This document shows positions 33,345-42,460 of a DNA stretch of 63,273 bases, in pieces (within the stretch, counting starts at the first letter, position 1; each line of letters starts with the position of its first letter). The position numbers were made by a program, and so were the translations under genes. Origin of the DNA: Thermoleophilaceae bacterium (lineage in GTDB: Bacteria; Actinomycetota; Thermoleophilia; Solirubrobacterales; Thermoleophilaceae); the NCBI GenBank assembly GCA_019683805.1, contig JADGHQ010000007.1, positions 1 to 63,273 of the forward strand, in the 5' to 3' direction. The notes beneath the pieces are model-generated. The model made no database searches. It had not been told where the DNA came from and saw only the letters and a program-made list of their open reading frames with translations.

Positions 33345-34031
33345 TTACGACGCGTCCGCCGCCGCGGCGATACGGCCGTAGGCGGTGGGCGGCTCGGGCG
33401 ACCCGAAGACCGCCGACCCGGCGACGAAGAGCGTGGCGCCGGCGGCGGCCAGCTCGGGCGCCGTGCTCGCGTCGACGCCCCCGTCGACGGTGATCGCCAC
33501 GCGCTCGGGGAGGAGCGCCCGCAGCCGCGCCACCTTGGGCGTCGAGCTCTCGATGAACGCCTGCCCGCCCCAGCCCGGGTTCACGGTCATGCACAGCACG
33601 ATGTCGAGCTCGTCGACCGCCGCGGTCACCGCCTCGGGCGGGGTCGCCGGGTTGATCGCGAGGCCGGCGAGGCAGCCCGCCTCCCGCACCGCCTTGAGGG
33701 CGTAGTGCGCGTGCGGCGTCGCCTCGAGGTGGATGTCGATCGCGTCCGCGCCCGCCTCGGCGAACGCGGCGACGTGGCGCTCCGGCCGCTCGACCATCAG
33801 GTGGACGTCGATGAAGCCCCCCGCGTCGTGCACGAGGTCGCGGATCGACTCGACCACGAGCGGGCCCATCGTGATCGGCGGGACGAAGTGGCCGTCCATG
33901 ACGTCGACGTGGATGACGCGGGCGCCCACGTCCATCACGGCGCGCACCTGGTCGCCCAGCCTCGAGAAGTCGGCCGACAGGATCGAGGGCGCGACCCGTC
34001 GGCCCGGAGGGAGTGCGCGCCCCACGCTCAC
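33345..34031 (-). CDS. rpe: Ribulose-phosphate 3-epimerase
   Basis: This 228-residue TIM-barrel enzyme interconverts ribulose 5-phosphate and xylulose 5-phosphate. APSILSADFSRL, HVDVMDGHFVPPITMGP, FIDVHLMVERPE, VNPGWGGQAFI and TVDGGVD give the metal-binding His/Asp pairs in family order. GTG 34031 is chosen because it overlaps the thyX stop (GTGA) and starts just ahead of the first conserved strand. Part of the thyX-rpe-acs run. Confidence 0.95.
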   Translation of the reverse strand: MSVGRALPPGRRVAPSILSADFSRLGDQVRAVMDVGARVIHVDVMDGHFVPPITMGPLVVESIRDLVHDAGGFIDVHLMVERPERHVAAFAEAGADAIDIHLEATPHAHYALKAVREAGCLAGLAINPATPPEAVTAAVDELDIVLCMTVNPGWGGQAFIESSTPKVARLRALLPERVAITVDGGVDASTAPELAAAGATLFVAGSAVFGSPEPPTAYGRIAAAADAS

Positions 34032-34816
34032 ACCTTGCGGTAGGCGGGCACCCACGAGCCGTCCTCCCGCCGCTCGAAGTCCTGGAAGAGCCCGGGCGCC
34101 TCGGCCTTCATCGTCGCGGCGATCATGTCGAACACGAGCCGCAGCTCCTCCTCGGCGCCCCCGGCCGTGCGCATCTCGATCACGTGCCTGAGCGTGCGCA
34201 CGTTCGCCGTCCAGACGATGTCGGTGCTGAGGCCGATCGGCGCGAGCCGGCGCAGCGCCGAGGTCACCTCCTTCTTGACGTGAAAGGGGACGCCCTCGGC
34301 GTCGATCCCGAGCCGCTCCGCTGCGGTCACTTGGAACTCCTCGAGCTGCTCCACGATCGAGAGGACCTGCTCGCGCACCGGCTCGAGCACGGGCGGCACC
34401 CTGAAGCCGATGTCCGTGAGGCGCACGTACCGCAGGCTCTCCTGGCTGAACGCGGAGCCGGCGCGGTGGCGCACGAGCTCGTGCGTGAACACGCGCGAGA
34501 CGTTGCGCAGCGCGAACGTGTAGCTCGCGTGCTCCAGGACGCTGCCGTGCGCGCTACGCAGGATGTTCTCGAAGTACTCGCGCTGGTCGGTGCGGATGCG
34601 CGTGACGTTGGGATTCAGCCCCGGCTCCCAGCTCCGGTAGCAGGCGCGGCCGGCGAACTCGACGAGCAGCTCGCCGGCGTTCGGCTCGCCGCCCGCCTCC
34701 GCGAGCCGGCGCTCCAGCCAGGACTCCCCGCGCACGTCCACCAGGTATGCGCGCAGGCCGTCGAGGTTCAGCGACGGTCGCGCGATGAGGTGGACGCTCG
34801 GCTTGGTCTCGTGCAC
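34028..34816 (-). CDS. thyX: FAD-dependent thymidylate synthase ThyX
   Basis: This 262-residue flavoenzyme methylates dUMP to dTMP. The ThyX signature RHRxxSxxxxSxR is present as RHRAGSAFSQESLR. Other family segments are ACYRSWEP, HGSVLEHASYTF and NVRTLRHVIEMR. It replaces the ThyA enzyme. GTG 34816 follows TACACT by 11 nt, implying a leaderless transcript that also carries rpe (GTGA overlap). Confidence 0.95.
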   Translation of the reverse strand: MHETKPSVHLIARPSLNLDGLRAYLVDVRGESWLERRLAEAGGEPNAGELLVEFAGRACYRSWEPGLNPNVTRIRTDQREYFENILRSAHGSVLEHASYTFALRNVSRVFTHELVRHRAGSAFSQESLRYVRLTDIGFRVPPVLEPVREQVLSIVEQLEEFQVTAAERLGIDAEGVPFHVKKEVTSALRRLAPIGLSTDIVWTANVRTLRHVIEMRTAGGAEEELRLVFDMIAATMKAEAPGLFQDFERREDGSWVPAYRKV

Positions 34817-34827
34817 GGGGACGGGTC

Positions 34828-34833
34828 AGTGTA
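34828..34833 (-). promoter_or_regulatory. Leaderless promoter of thyX, -10 TACACT
   Basis: TACACT on the minus strand, 11 nt before GTG 34816. Confidence 0.5.
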
Positions 34834-34852
34834 GACCCGCCCGCGGCGGGTC
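34834..34852 (-). terminator. Hairpin after the small membrane gene
   Basis: GACCCGC (34834-34840) pairs with GCGGGTC (34846-34852) around CCGCG, just after the stop codon at 34854. Confidence 0.55.
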
Positions 34853-34853
34853 C

Positions 34854-35087
34854 CTAGCTCCTGCGCAGGTCGCGCGAGCGCGGCGGCTCCCGCTCCCGCG
34901 GGAAGCGCCCTCCGCCGCGCCGCGGGCGCCCGCCGAAGCGGCGGGCGCGCTCGGGGTCCAGCGCGCGGCTGGCCCGAAGCTGCGCCGCCAGCACGGCGTC
35001 GCCGCGCTTGGCCATCGCGCAGAGGCAGACGACGAGCACGACGAAGGCGAGGTAGGCGGCTGCGGCGATCAGGAGGGTCGTGAGCAC
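34854..35087 (-). CDS. Small single-helix membrane protein (77 aa)
   Basis: This 77-residue protein starts at a GTG with one membrane helix (LTTLLIAAAAYLAFVVLVVC, about 2-22) and a basic Arg/Gly/Pro-rich tail with a RASRALDPERARR segment. The family is not recognised. The 205-nt gap upstream (35088-35292) has no other gene; it holds C/G tracts and the promoter for the proline genes. Confidence 0.5.
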   Translation of the reverse strand: MLTTLLIAAAAYLAFVVLVVCLCAMAKRGDAVLAAQLRASRALDPERARRFGGRPRRGGGRFPREREPPRSRDLRRS

Positions 35088-35277
35088 TTTCGGCTGGTTC
35101 GGGCGAACTGTTCCCTCGTCCTGCGCCGCCGAATGCGGGGCGCAGGTGGATGCACGAGATCAACGCGCGGGAGCCGTGCAAGATTGCCCCCCCCGGCGCC
35201 GGTCGGATATCCGTCGAGCCCGCCCGGCCGGTGCGCGCCGCGGCCCCCCGCACGGGATCGAGCGTCGCCGCGGCGAG

Positions 35278-35283
35278 TAAGTT
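35278..35283 (+). promoter_or_regulatory. Leaderless promoter of the proline operon, -10 TAAGTT
   Basis: TAAGTT ends 9 nt before GTG 35293. Confidence 0.55.
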
Positions 35284-35292
35284 TGTGAGCGC

Positions 35293-36660
35293 GTGGCCGA
35301 GCGCAGCGCAACCGCCGCCCCGCGGGCCGATCCGGAGGCCGAGCTCCTGCGCGTCGGCAGGGCGCTCCACGAGGCGCTGCCGCGGCCGAGCCGCAACCCG
35401 ATCGAGGCGGTCGACCGCAGGGCGATGGAGCTCGCCGCCCAGGACGACCGCCTGCGCGCGGCGCTGTTCCGGCTCGTGGACGTGACGCCCGCGTGCCGGT
35501 CCCTCGACGACCTCGCCGCGCACCTCGCGAGCTACCTCGGCGAGGTCGAGCGACGACCGCCGCCCCTCGAGACGGCGCTGCGCCTGAGCGGGTCGAGGGC
35601 CGGGCGCGCGGCCCTCGGCGCCGCCGCCGCGGCCGCGGTCAGGCACATGGCGCACCGCTTCATCGTCGGCGAGACCCCCCGCGGGGCGATGCCGACGCTG
35701 CGCTCGCTCTGGGTGGCCGGCGCCGCCGCGTCGGTCGACCTGCTCGGCGAGGCGACGGTGACCGAGGCCGAGGCCGACCGCTACGCCGAGCGCTGCGCCG
35801 ACGCGCTCGATACGCTCGTGGAGCAGAGCGGCCGCTGGCCGAGCCGGCCGGTGCTCGAGCGGGACTCGCTCGGCTCGCTGCCGCGCGCGAACCTCTCCGT
35901 GAAGGTTTCGGCGCTCACGCCGCTACTGCGGCCCGACGCGCCCGAGCTCGGCCGGGCCGACGCGGCCCGGCGGCTGCGCCCGCTGCTTCGACGTGCGCGC
36001 GACGCGGGCGCGCACGTGCACATCGACATGGAGGCGGTCGACTCGCTCGAGGCCACGCTTTCGCTGGTGCTCGAGCTCCTCGACGAGGAGGAGTTCGCCG
36101 AGGGCCCGTCGGCGGGGCTGGTGCTGCAGGCGTACCTGCGCGAGTCGCCGCGCCGGCTCGACCAGATCCTCGAGTGGGCCGCCTCCAGCCGCCGCCGCCC
36201 GCCGCTCGTCGTCCGGCTTGTGAAGGGCGCCTACTGGGACCACGAGGTGGTCGAGGCGCGCCAGCACGGCTGGCCCTCGCCGGTGTTCGAGGTGAAGGCC
36301 GAGTCGGATCGCAACTTCGAGGACCTCACGCGCCGGCTGCTCGACGCGCGCCCGCTGCTGCGCGTCGCGATCGCCTCGCATAACCTGCGCTCGCTGTCGC
36401 ACGCGATCGCCTGGAACCGGGTCGCGGGGGGCCGCGACGAGGACCTCGAGCTGCAGGTGCTGCGCGGGCTTGGCGACCACCTCATGCGCGCGCTCGCCGC
36501 GCACGGCATGCGCGTGCGCGTGTACTGCCCGGTGGGCGATCTCGTGGCGGGCATGGCCTACCTCGTGCGCCGGCTGCTGGAGAACACCTCGAACGAGTCG
36601 TTCCTGTACGAGCAGGCGCGTGGCGTCCCGCTCGAGGAGCTGCTCGCGCCGCCGGGATGA
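35293..36660 (+). CDS. Proline dehydrogenase
   Basis: This 455-residue FAD enzyme oxidises proline to pyrroline-5-carboxylate and passes electrons to the membrane quinone pool. The PRODH barrel motifs are NLSVKVSAL, HVHIDMEAVD, LQAYLRESP, VVRLVKGAYWDHEV, ASHN and the FAD/substrate segment RVYCPVGDLVAGMAYLVRRLLENTSNESF. It is like the ProDH half of a PutA protein, including the long N-terminal helical region, but it ends at the domain border. It is coupled to the P5C dehydrogenase by ATGA. Confidence 0.93.
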   Translation: MAERSATAAPRADPEAELLRVGRALHEALPRPSRNPIEAVDRRAMELAAQDDRLRAALFRLVDVTPACRSLDDLAAHLASYLGEVERRPPPLETALRLSGSRAGRAALGAAAAAAVRHMAHRFIVGETPRGAMPTLRSLWVAGAAASVDLLGEATVTEAEADRYAERCADALDTLVEQSGRWPSRPVLERDSLGSLPRANLSVKVSALTPLLRPDAPELGRADAARRLRPLLRRARDAGAHVHIDMEAVDSLEATLSLVLELLDEEEFAEGPSAGLVLQAYLRESPRRLDQILEWAASSRRRPPLVVRLVKGAYWDHEVVEARQHGWPSPVFEVKAESDRNFEDLTRRLLDARPLLRVAIASHNLRSLSHAIAWNRVAGGRDEDLELQVLRGLGDHLMRALAAHGMRVRVYCPVGDLVAGMAYLVRRLLENTSNESFLYEQARGVPLEELLAPPG

Positions 36661-38219
36661 GGCCGTTCGCGAACGAGCCGACGCTCGAGCTGCGGCGCGC
36701 CCCGGTGCGCGAGGCGCTGCTCGCCGCGCGGCGCGAGCTCGAGCCGCGGCTGCCTCTGCGCGTGCCGGTGCTCGTCGGCGAGGAGCGCGGCGCCGACTCG
36801 GGCCTCGAGTCGACCGATCCGGGCGCGCCGTCCCGCGTCGTCGCGGCGGGCGGCGTCGCCTCCGCGGCCGACGTCGACGCGGCCGTGCGGGCGGCCGCCG
36901 AGGCGTTCCCCCGCTGGTCGGGGCGCTCGGCTGCGCAGCGCGCCGAGGTGCTCGTGCGGGCGGCGGCGTGGCTGCGCGAGCGAAGGCTCGAGGCGGCGGC
37001 GCTCGAGGTGCGCGAGTGCGCGAAGCCGTGGCCCGAGGCCGACGCGGACGTGTGCGAGGCGATCGACTTCCTCGAGTACCACGCGCGCCAGGCGGTCGAG
37101 CTCGAGCGCGGGCCGCAGCTGCTCCAGGTCCCCGGCGAGCGCAACATGATGAGGTACGCCCCGCGCGGGGTGGTGGCGGCGATCTCGCCGTGGAACTTCC
37201 CTATCGCGATCCCCGCGGGCATGGTGTCCGCGGCGCTCGCGGCGGGCAACAGCGTCGTGTTGAAGCCCGCCGAGCAGTCGCCCGGGTGCGCGCTGCTGCT
37301 CGTGACCGCACTGCGCGCGGGGGGCGTGCCGCCGGGCGCGATCTCGCTGCTGCCCGGCTACGGGGAGGCGGGGGCGGCGCTCGTGCGCCACCCGGGCGTG
37401 CACGTGATCGCCTTCACGGGGTCGAGCACGGTCGGGCTCGAGCTCGTGCGCGCCGCCGCGGAGACGCCCGCCGACCAGCCGCACGTCAAGCGCGTCGTCT
37501 CCGAGATGGGCGGCAAGAACTGCGTGATCGTCGACTCCGACGCCGATCTCGACGACGCGGTGCCGGGCATCGTGCAGTCGGCGTTCGTGTACGCGGGCCA
37601 GAAGTGCTCCGCCGCGGCGCGCGTGCTCGCGCACGAGGCCGTCGCGGACGCGCTGATCGAGCGCCTCGCCGGAGCGGTGCGGGTCCTGCAGGTCGGCCGG
37701 GCCGAGAGCTTCGCCACCGAGGTCCCGCCCGTGATCGAGCGCGAGGCGCAGGAGCGGATCGAGGGCTATGCGCGCACGGCCCGCGAGGAGGGCGAGGTGA
37801 TCGCCGAGGTGGGCGAGGTGCCGGAGGGCGGCTGGTTCGTGCCGCCGCGGCTCGTCGCGTCGCTCCCACCCGGCTCGCGCGTGCTGCGCGAGGAGATCTT
37901 CGGCCCGCTGCTCGCGGTCGAGCGCTGCGCCTCGATCGACGCGGCGCTCGACGCGATGACCGAGTCGCCGTTCGCGCTCACCGGCGGGCTCTTCTCGCGC
38001 AACCCCGCGACGGTCGCGAAGGTCGCGCGCCGGGCGCCCGTCGGCAACCTCTACGTCAACCGCCACATCACCGGCGCGATGGTGGGGCGCCAGCCCTTCG
38101 GCGGCAACCGCCGCTCGGGCACGGGCTCGAAGGCGGGCGGCCCGGACTACCTGCTCCAGTTCGTCGAGCCGCGCGTGGTGACCGAGAACACGATGCGGCA
38201 CGGGCTCGTGGTCGAGTGA
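36657..38219 (+). CDS. L-glutamate gamma-semialdehyde (P5C) dehydrogenase
   Basis: This 520-residue aldehyde dehydrogenase oxidises glutamate semialdehyde to glutamate with NAD. ISPWNFPIAIPAGM and the NAD-binding FTGSSTVG are present, the general base Glu is in VSEMGGKN and the nucleophile Cys in AGQKCSAAAR. The ending PFGGNRRSGTGSKAGGPDYL is typical of P5C dehydrogenases. Its ATG overlaps the ProDH stop (ATGA), so proline is taken to glutamate by two separate, coupled proteins. Confidence 0.94.
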   Translation: MRPFANEPTLELRRAPVREALLAARRELEPRLPLRVPVLVGEERGADSGLESTDPGAPSRVVAAGGVASAADVDAAVRAAAEAFPRWSGRSAAQRAEVLVRAAAWLRERRLEAAALEVRECAKPWPEADADVCEAIDFLEYHARQAVELERGPQLLQVPGERNMMRYAPRGVVAAISPWNFPIAIPAGMVSAALAAGNSVVLKPAEQSPGCALLLVTALRAGGVPPGAISLLPGYGEAGAALVRHPGVHVIAFTGSSTVGLELVRAAAETPADQPHVKRVVSEMGGKNCVIVDSDADLDDAVPGIVQSAFVYAGQKCSAAARVLAHEAVADALIERLAGAVRVLQVGRAESFATEVPPVIEREAQERIEGYARTAREEGEVIAEVGEVPEGGWFVPPRLVASLPPGSRVLREEIFGPLLAVERCASIDAALDAMTESPFALTGGLFSRNPATVAKVARRAPVGNLYVNRHITGAMVGRQPFGGNRRSGTGSKAGGPDYLLQFVEPRVVTENTMRHGLVVE

Positions 38220-38332
38220 TAGAGGGGCGGGCTGCTTCCGGCCTGCGGCTTGGTGCGGTGGTGCGTGGAGTTGTGGAGCGCCGGTCGGCTCCCCGAGCGA
38301 TGACTTCGGTGCCCGGGTGCGGTCTGACGAGC

Positions 38333-38966
38333 ATGAGCCGAGCCAGGTGCCACATCTCGATATCGCTCGACGGCTACGTCGCCGGGCCCAACCAGAGCCT
38401 CGAGAACCCGATCGGCGAGGGCGGGATGCGCCTGCACCAGTGGGTATTCGCTACCGAGCGCTGGAACCGCATGCACGGGCAGACGGGTGGCGAGCGCGGC
38501 CCCGACGACGACGTCGTGCGCGCGGCGTTCGAGGGCGTGGGCGCCGACGTGATGGGGCGCAGCATGTTCGGCCCTGGCGGCGGCGCCTGGGACGAGAGCT
38601 GGCGCGGCTGGTGGGGCGAGGACCCGCCGTACCACACGCCGGTGTTCGTGCTCACGCACCACCGCGCGAGCCGCTCGAGATGCAGGGTGGCACGACCTTC
38701 CACTTCGTCACCGATGGGATCGAGTCGGCGCTCGACCAGGCGCGAAAGGCCGCGAACGGCGGAGACGTGGCGATCGCCGGCGGCGCGCAGACAATCCAGC
38801 AGTACCTGGCCGCCGGGCTGCCGAAGAGCTCCAGCTCCACATCGTCCCGGTCGTGCTGGGCGCGGGCGAGCGGCTGCTCGAGAACGTCGGCGACCCGCTG
38901 CTCGAGCCGGTCGAGGTGGTCGCCTCTCCGCGGGCGACGCACGTGAAGTACCGCGTGGTGCGGTAG
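38333..38966 (+). pseudogene. Dihydrofolate-reductase-like (RibD C-terminal family) gene, two frameshifts
   Basis: ATG 38333 starts SRARCHISISLDGYVAGPNQ, the typical opening of DHFR-like/RibD-C proteins, and reads well to DDPPYHTPVFVLTHH near 38663. One base missing there moves the frame; PLEMQGGTTFHFVTDGIESALDQARKA continues in the next frame to about 38821. A second missing base moves it again to LQLHIVPVVLGAGERLLENV and KYRVVR, stop at 38966. Summed, the three pieces make a normal 210-residue protein. Either a recent pseudogene or two single-base errors in the assembly. Confidence 0.82.
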
Positions 38967-39012
38967 CGCCGGCGGCCGGTGACCGGCTGCTCGCCGAGAA
39001 CGCGGCCGCGAG

Positions 39013-39342
39013 CTACGTGGACGCGCGCAGCGCGGGTGCCGGCCGCTTCCCGGTGCGCGCCGGCCGCCCCGCGCAGAAGTAGCTCACGGCGGGACTCGAG
39101 GAGTCGCCGCTCACCGAGCCCATGCAGGGCCTGCGGCCCTCGCGGAAGGTGCAGCGCCAGACCGATCCCGCGCGAACGCAGCGCACGTCGCGCGCAACAA
39201 CGGACGCCCGCTCGTCGTGGAAGTTGCGGAGCGCGTCCTGCGCGCCCGCGCGCGTGAGCCTCCCGGCGCCGCCCGCCAGCCAGACCACGCCGAGCACGAT
39301 CGCGACGCCCACGATCCCCGAGGCGAGCCAGCGCCAGCGCAT
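39013..39342 (-). CDS. Small membrane-anchored protein downstream of nuoN (109 aa)
   Basis: This 109-residue protein has one N-terminal membrane helix (WLASGIVGVAIVLGVVWLAG) and an extracytoplasmic part with three cysteines (in DVRCVRAGSVWRCTFREGRRPC) and a fourth near residue 90. A central ARDVRCVRAGSVWRC block could form disulfides. It starts 15 nt after the nuoN stop on the same strand, as if part of the nuo operon, but it is no known complex I subunit. Family not recognised. Confidence 0.65.
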   Translation of the reverse strand: MRWRWLASGIVGVAIVLGVVWLAGGAGRLTRAGAQDALRNFHDERASVVARDVRCVRAGSVWRCTFREGRRPCMGSVSGDSSSPAVSYFCAGRPARTGKRPAPALRAST

Positions 39343-39357
39343 CTACGGGCCGGGGCG

Positions 39358-40905
39358 CTAGCCGACCAGCGACGCGAGCGAGGTGCCCACATCCGCGACC
39401 AGGTCGAACAGCGGGTTCGGCCAGATGCCGAAGAACATCGTGGCGGCCGCGCAGGCGACGGCGACGAGCGTCACCTCGGGCTGGGCCCAGGCGTCGGCCT
39501 CGGGCGACCAGCCGCCCACCGGCTTCGCGGTGCGCGGCCGCCCGGGGAGCGACGGCAGGCGGACCTCCATCGGGCCCATCCACATCACCGCCACGACCCG
39601 CAGGTAGTAGACGAGCGAGATCATCGAGCCCGCCACGATCACGACGCCGAGCCACGCGTAGTCGCCGTCCACCGCGGCGTCGATTAAGTAGAACTTGCCG
39701 ATGAAGCCGGCCGTGGCGGGAAAGCCGGCGAGCGCCAGCATCGCGATCGTCATCGGCCACGCGAGCCACGGCGCCGCGCGCCCGAGGCCCTCGAGCGCCC
39801 GCATGCCGTCGCCCCACTCGGAGACGCGCTCGCGCGCGATCACGACGGCGAACGCCGCCACGTTCATCAGCAGGTAGACGAGCAGGTAGAAGACGGTCGC
39901 CTCGAGGCCCTTCTGCGTGCCGACCACGACGCCCGCGAGGATGTAGCCGGCCTGGGCGACGCCCGACCACGCGAGCATGCGCTTGAGGCTGTCCTGCGCG
40001 ATCGCGCCCACGTTGCCGACGACGATCGTGATCGTCGCGAGCGCGGCGAGCGCCGGCGCCCATTGGAACTGGGCGCTGAGCAGCGCGGAGTCGAACAGGC
40101 GCAGGAAGATCGCGAACGCGGCGGCCTTGGTGGCAACCGCCATGAACGCCGTCACCGGGGTGGGGGCGCCCTGGTAGACGTCGGGCGTCCACTGGTGGAA
40201 CGGGGCGACCGACGCCTTGAAGGCGAGGCCCGCGCAGGCGAGCGCGATGCCGGTGAGCAGGAGCGGGTCGCTGAGCGAGACGGTGTCGCCGAGCGCCCTG
40301 TCGATGCCCGCGAACGACGTCGTCCCGGCCGCGCCGTAGATGAGCGCGAGCCCGTAGAGCAGCGTCGCCGAGCCCACCGAGCCGATCACGAGGTACTTGA
40401 GCCCCGCCTCGAGCGAGGCGCGGCGGCGCACCTGGCTCGCGCACAGCACGTAGAGCGGGATCGACAGGAGCTCGATCCCGACGAAGAGGGTGATCAGGTT
40501 CGCCGCCTCGGCGAGCAGGACCATCCCCGTGACCGAGGACAGCAGCAGCGTGTAGTACTCGCCCGCCCCGGCGTCGCTCAGCGCGGCAGAGCGGTGGGCG
40601 AGCAGGACGGTCGCGATGCCCGCGACATAGAAGACGAGCGAAAGGCTCAGGGCGAGCGCGTCCACCTCGAGCGCGCTCTCGACGATCGGCCTGTGGTCGC
40701 CGGGCGACCACACCCAGATCGAGAGGCCCATCGCCGCCCCGAGCGTGCCGAGCGTGAGCAGCGGCAGGAGCGAGCGCTGCACGAAGCGGCCGCGCAGAAG
40801 AGCCGCCATCAGCACGAGCACGGTGCCGCCCACGAGGGCGATCAGCGGCGAGAGGCCCTTGTAGTCGATGTGTGGGGCAGGGACGTCGGCTAGGGGGAGG
40901 ATCAC
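39358..40905 (-). CDS. nuoN: NADH-quinone oxidoreductase subunit N
   Basis: This 515-residue antiporter-like membrane subunit of complex I has about 14 helices. The proton-channel residues are in LFVGIELLSIPLYVL, KASVAPFHQWTPDVY and DSLKRMLAWSGVAQAGY. GTG 40905 is chosen, 10 nt after the nuoM stop; no better start exists. It is the last recognised nuo gene. Confidence 0.93.
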   Translation of the reverse strand: MILPLADVPAPHIDYKGLSPLIALVGGTVLVLMAALLRGRFVQRSLLPLLTLGTLGAAMGLSIWVWSPGDHRPIVESALEVDALALSLSLVFYVAGIATVLLAHRSAALSDAGAGEYYTLLLSSVTGMVLLAEAANLITLFVGIELLSIPLYVLCASQVRRRASLEAGLKYLVIGSVGSATLLYGLALIYGAAGTTSFAGIDRALGDTVSLSDPLLLTGIALACAGLAFKASVAPFHQWTPDVYQGAPTPVTAFMAVATKAAAFAIFLRLFDSALLSAQFQWAPALAALATITIVVGNVGAIAQDSLKRMLAWSGVAQAGYILAGVVVGTQKGLEATVFYLLVYLLMNVAAFAVVIARERVSEWGDGMRALEGLGRAAPWLAWPMTIAMLALAGFPATAGFIGKFYLIDAAVDGDYAWLGVVIVAGSMISLVYYLRVVAVMWMGPMEVRLPSLPGRPRTAKPVGGWSPEADAWAQPEVTLVAVACAAATMFFGIWPNPLFDLVADVGTSLASLVG

Positions 40906-40915
40906 TTGAGGTCGC

Positions 40916-42457
40916 TCACTTCTGGCTTTGGTCGGGCGCGCCGGCCGAGCTCGCCGTGCGGTCGGGGCCCGGCGTCTGGTGGGACTTCGCGGCGGCGGCC
41001 GCGATCTTCGTGGTGGTGGTGGCCTCGGTGCGGTGCAGCACGAACTGCGGGTAGAGCGCAAGCGCGAGCAGGACGAGCACCACCGGCGCGATGGCGGGCA
41101 TGTCGAGCCGCCACGAGAGGTCGCCGGGCTCGACATCCGGGCCCACCCGGTTGTGCATCGTGCGTTGGTAGAGGCGGATCGCGTAGACCGCCGCGAGCGC
41201 CACGCCGGCGCTCGCCACGAGCCCGTAGACGATCTTCTCGTCGAAGGCCCCGAACAGGATCAGGATCTCGCCGACGAAGTTTGGCGAGCCCGGCATCGCG
41301 AGCGTGGCCAGCGCGACGATCAGGAACAGCGCCGCGAGCACGGGCGCGCGCAGCGCCAGGCCGCCCAGCCGCTCGAGCGACTCGCTCTCGCGGCTGCGGC
41401 CCGCGATCACCGCGATCACGAAGAACAGCCCTGCCACGACGAGCGCGTGGTTGACCATCTGGATCACCGCTCCCTGGGCGCCCTTGGGGTCGAGCGCGAA
41501 GATGCCGAGCGTGATGAAGCCGAGCTGGGCGATCGAGGAGTAGCCGACGACGAGCCTCGCGTCGTCCTGCGAGAACGCCATCACCGAGCCGTACAGGATC
41601 GACACCACGGCGATCACGAGCATCAGCTCCTGCAGCGTCGAGGAGGCGCCCGGCAGGATCGGGAGCACGATCCGCAGGAAGCCGTAGGCGCCCACCTTCG
41701 AGAGGATCCCCGAGAGCAGCACCAGCACCGGCGTCGGCGTGGCGCGGTAGGTGTCGGGCATCCAGCCGTGGAAGGGGAACGCCGGCGCCTTCACCAGGAA
41801 GGCCGCCGCGAACAGCAGGAAGATCCACACCTGCGTGCCGTGCCCGAGCGTCCTGCGCTGCAGGTCGGCGAGCTCGAACGAGATCTGGCCGCCGTCGGGC
41901 GTCGAGAGGACGCCGAGCGCGATCGCGCCGGCGAGCATCAGCAGCGACCCCACGAGCGTGTAGATCACGAACTTGGTCGTGGCCTGCACTCGCTCCCCGC
42001 GGCCCCAGACGCCGATGAGGAAGTAGAACGGCACGAGCATCAGGTCGAAGAAGACGACGAACAGCGCGAGGTCCTGCGCCATGAAGGCGCCGAGCACGGC
42101 GGTCTCGGCCAGCCCGAGGTTGAAGTAGTAGAGCCGCGGCCGGTCCCACTCGCGCAGCGCCGACCACAGCGCGCAGACGGTGAACAGCAGCGCGGTGACC
42201 GCGATCAGGAACAGGTTGAGGCCGTCGACGCCGAGCGAGTAGTGGATGCCGAGCGTCTCGATCCAGTTCTCGCGCGTGACCCACTGGAGGCCCTTCGCGG
42301 AGGAGTCGAAGTCGACGAGCATCGCCACGACGTAGAAGAGCGTGGCGAACGTCCCACCGAGGACCAGCTGGCGCGCGAGCCACGCCGCGCCACGCGGCAG
42401 CAGCATCGCGAGAAGGCCTGAGGCGAGTGGGATGAAGAGCGGGATCGACAGGGACAT
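40916..42457 (-). CDS. nuoM: NADH-quinone oxidoreductase subunit M
   Basis: This 513-residue proton-pumping membrane subunit of complex I carries FDLMLVPFYFLIG, the conserved Lys in KAPAFPFHGWMPDTYRATP, and YSSIAQLGF. The C-terminal 30 residues form an unusual polar, Lys/Thr/Ala-rich tail (ATTTTKIAAAAAKSHQTPG). Gap to nuoL is 3 nt. Confidence 0.95.
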   Translation of the reverse strand: MSLSIPLFIPLASGLLAMLLPRGAAWLARQLVLGGTFATLFYVVAMLVDFDSSAKGLQWVTRENWIETLGIHYSLGVDGLNLFLIAVTALLFTVCALWSALREWDRPRLYYFNLGLAETAVLGAFMAQDLALFVVFFDLMLVPFYFLIGVWGRGERVQATTKFVIYTLVGSLLMLAGAIALGVLSTPDGGQISFELADLQRRTLGHGTQVWIFLLFAAAFLVKAPAFPFHGWMPDTYRATPTPVLVLLSGILSKVGAYGFLRIVLPILPGASSTLQELMLVIAVVSILYGSVMAFSQDDARLVVGYSSIAQLGFITLGIFALDPKGAQGAVIQMVNHALVVAGLFFVIAVIAGRSRESESLERLGGLALRAPVLAALFLIVALATLAMPGSPNFVGEILILFGAFDEKIVYGLVASAGVALAAVYAIRLYQRTMHNRVGPDVEPGDLSWRLDMPAIAPVVLVLLALALYPQFVLHRTEATTTTKIAAAAAKSHQTPGPDRTASSAGAPDQSQK

Positions 42458-42460
42458 GGG

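Noticed and set aside
35088-35292. A small gene in the gap before the proline operon
   Set aside because: Candidate frames have no ribosome binding site and show off-frame composition; only a promoter hexamer is supported.
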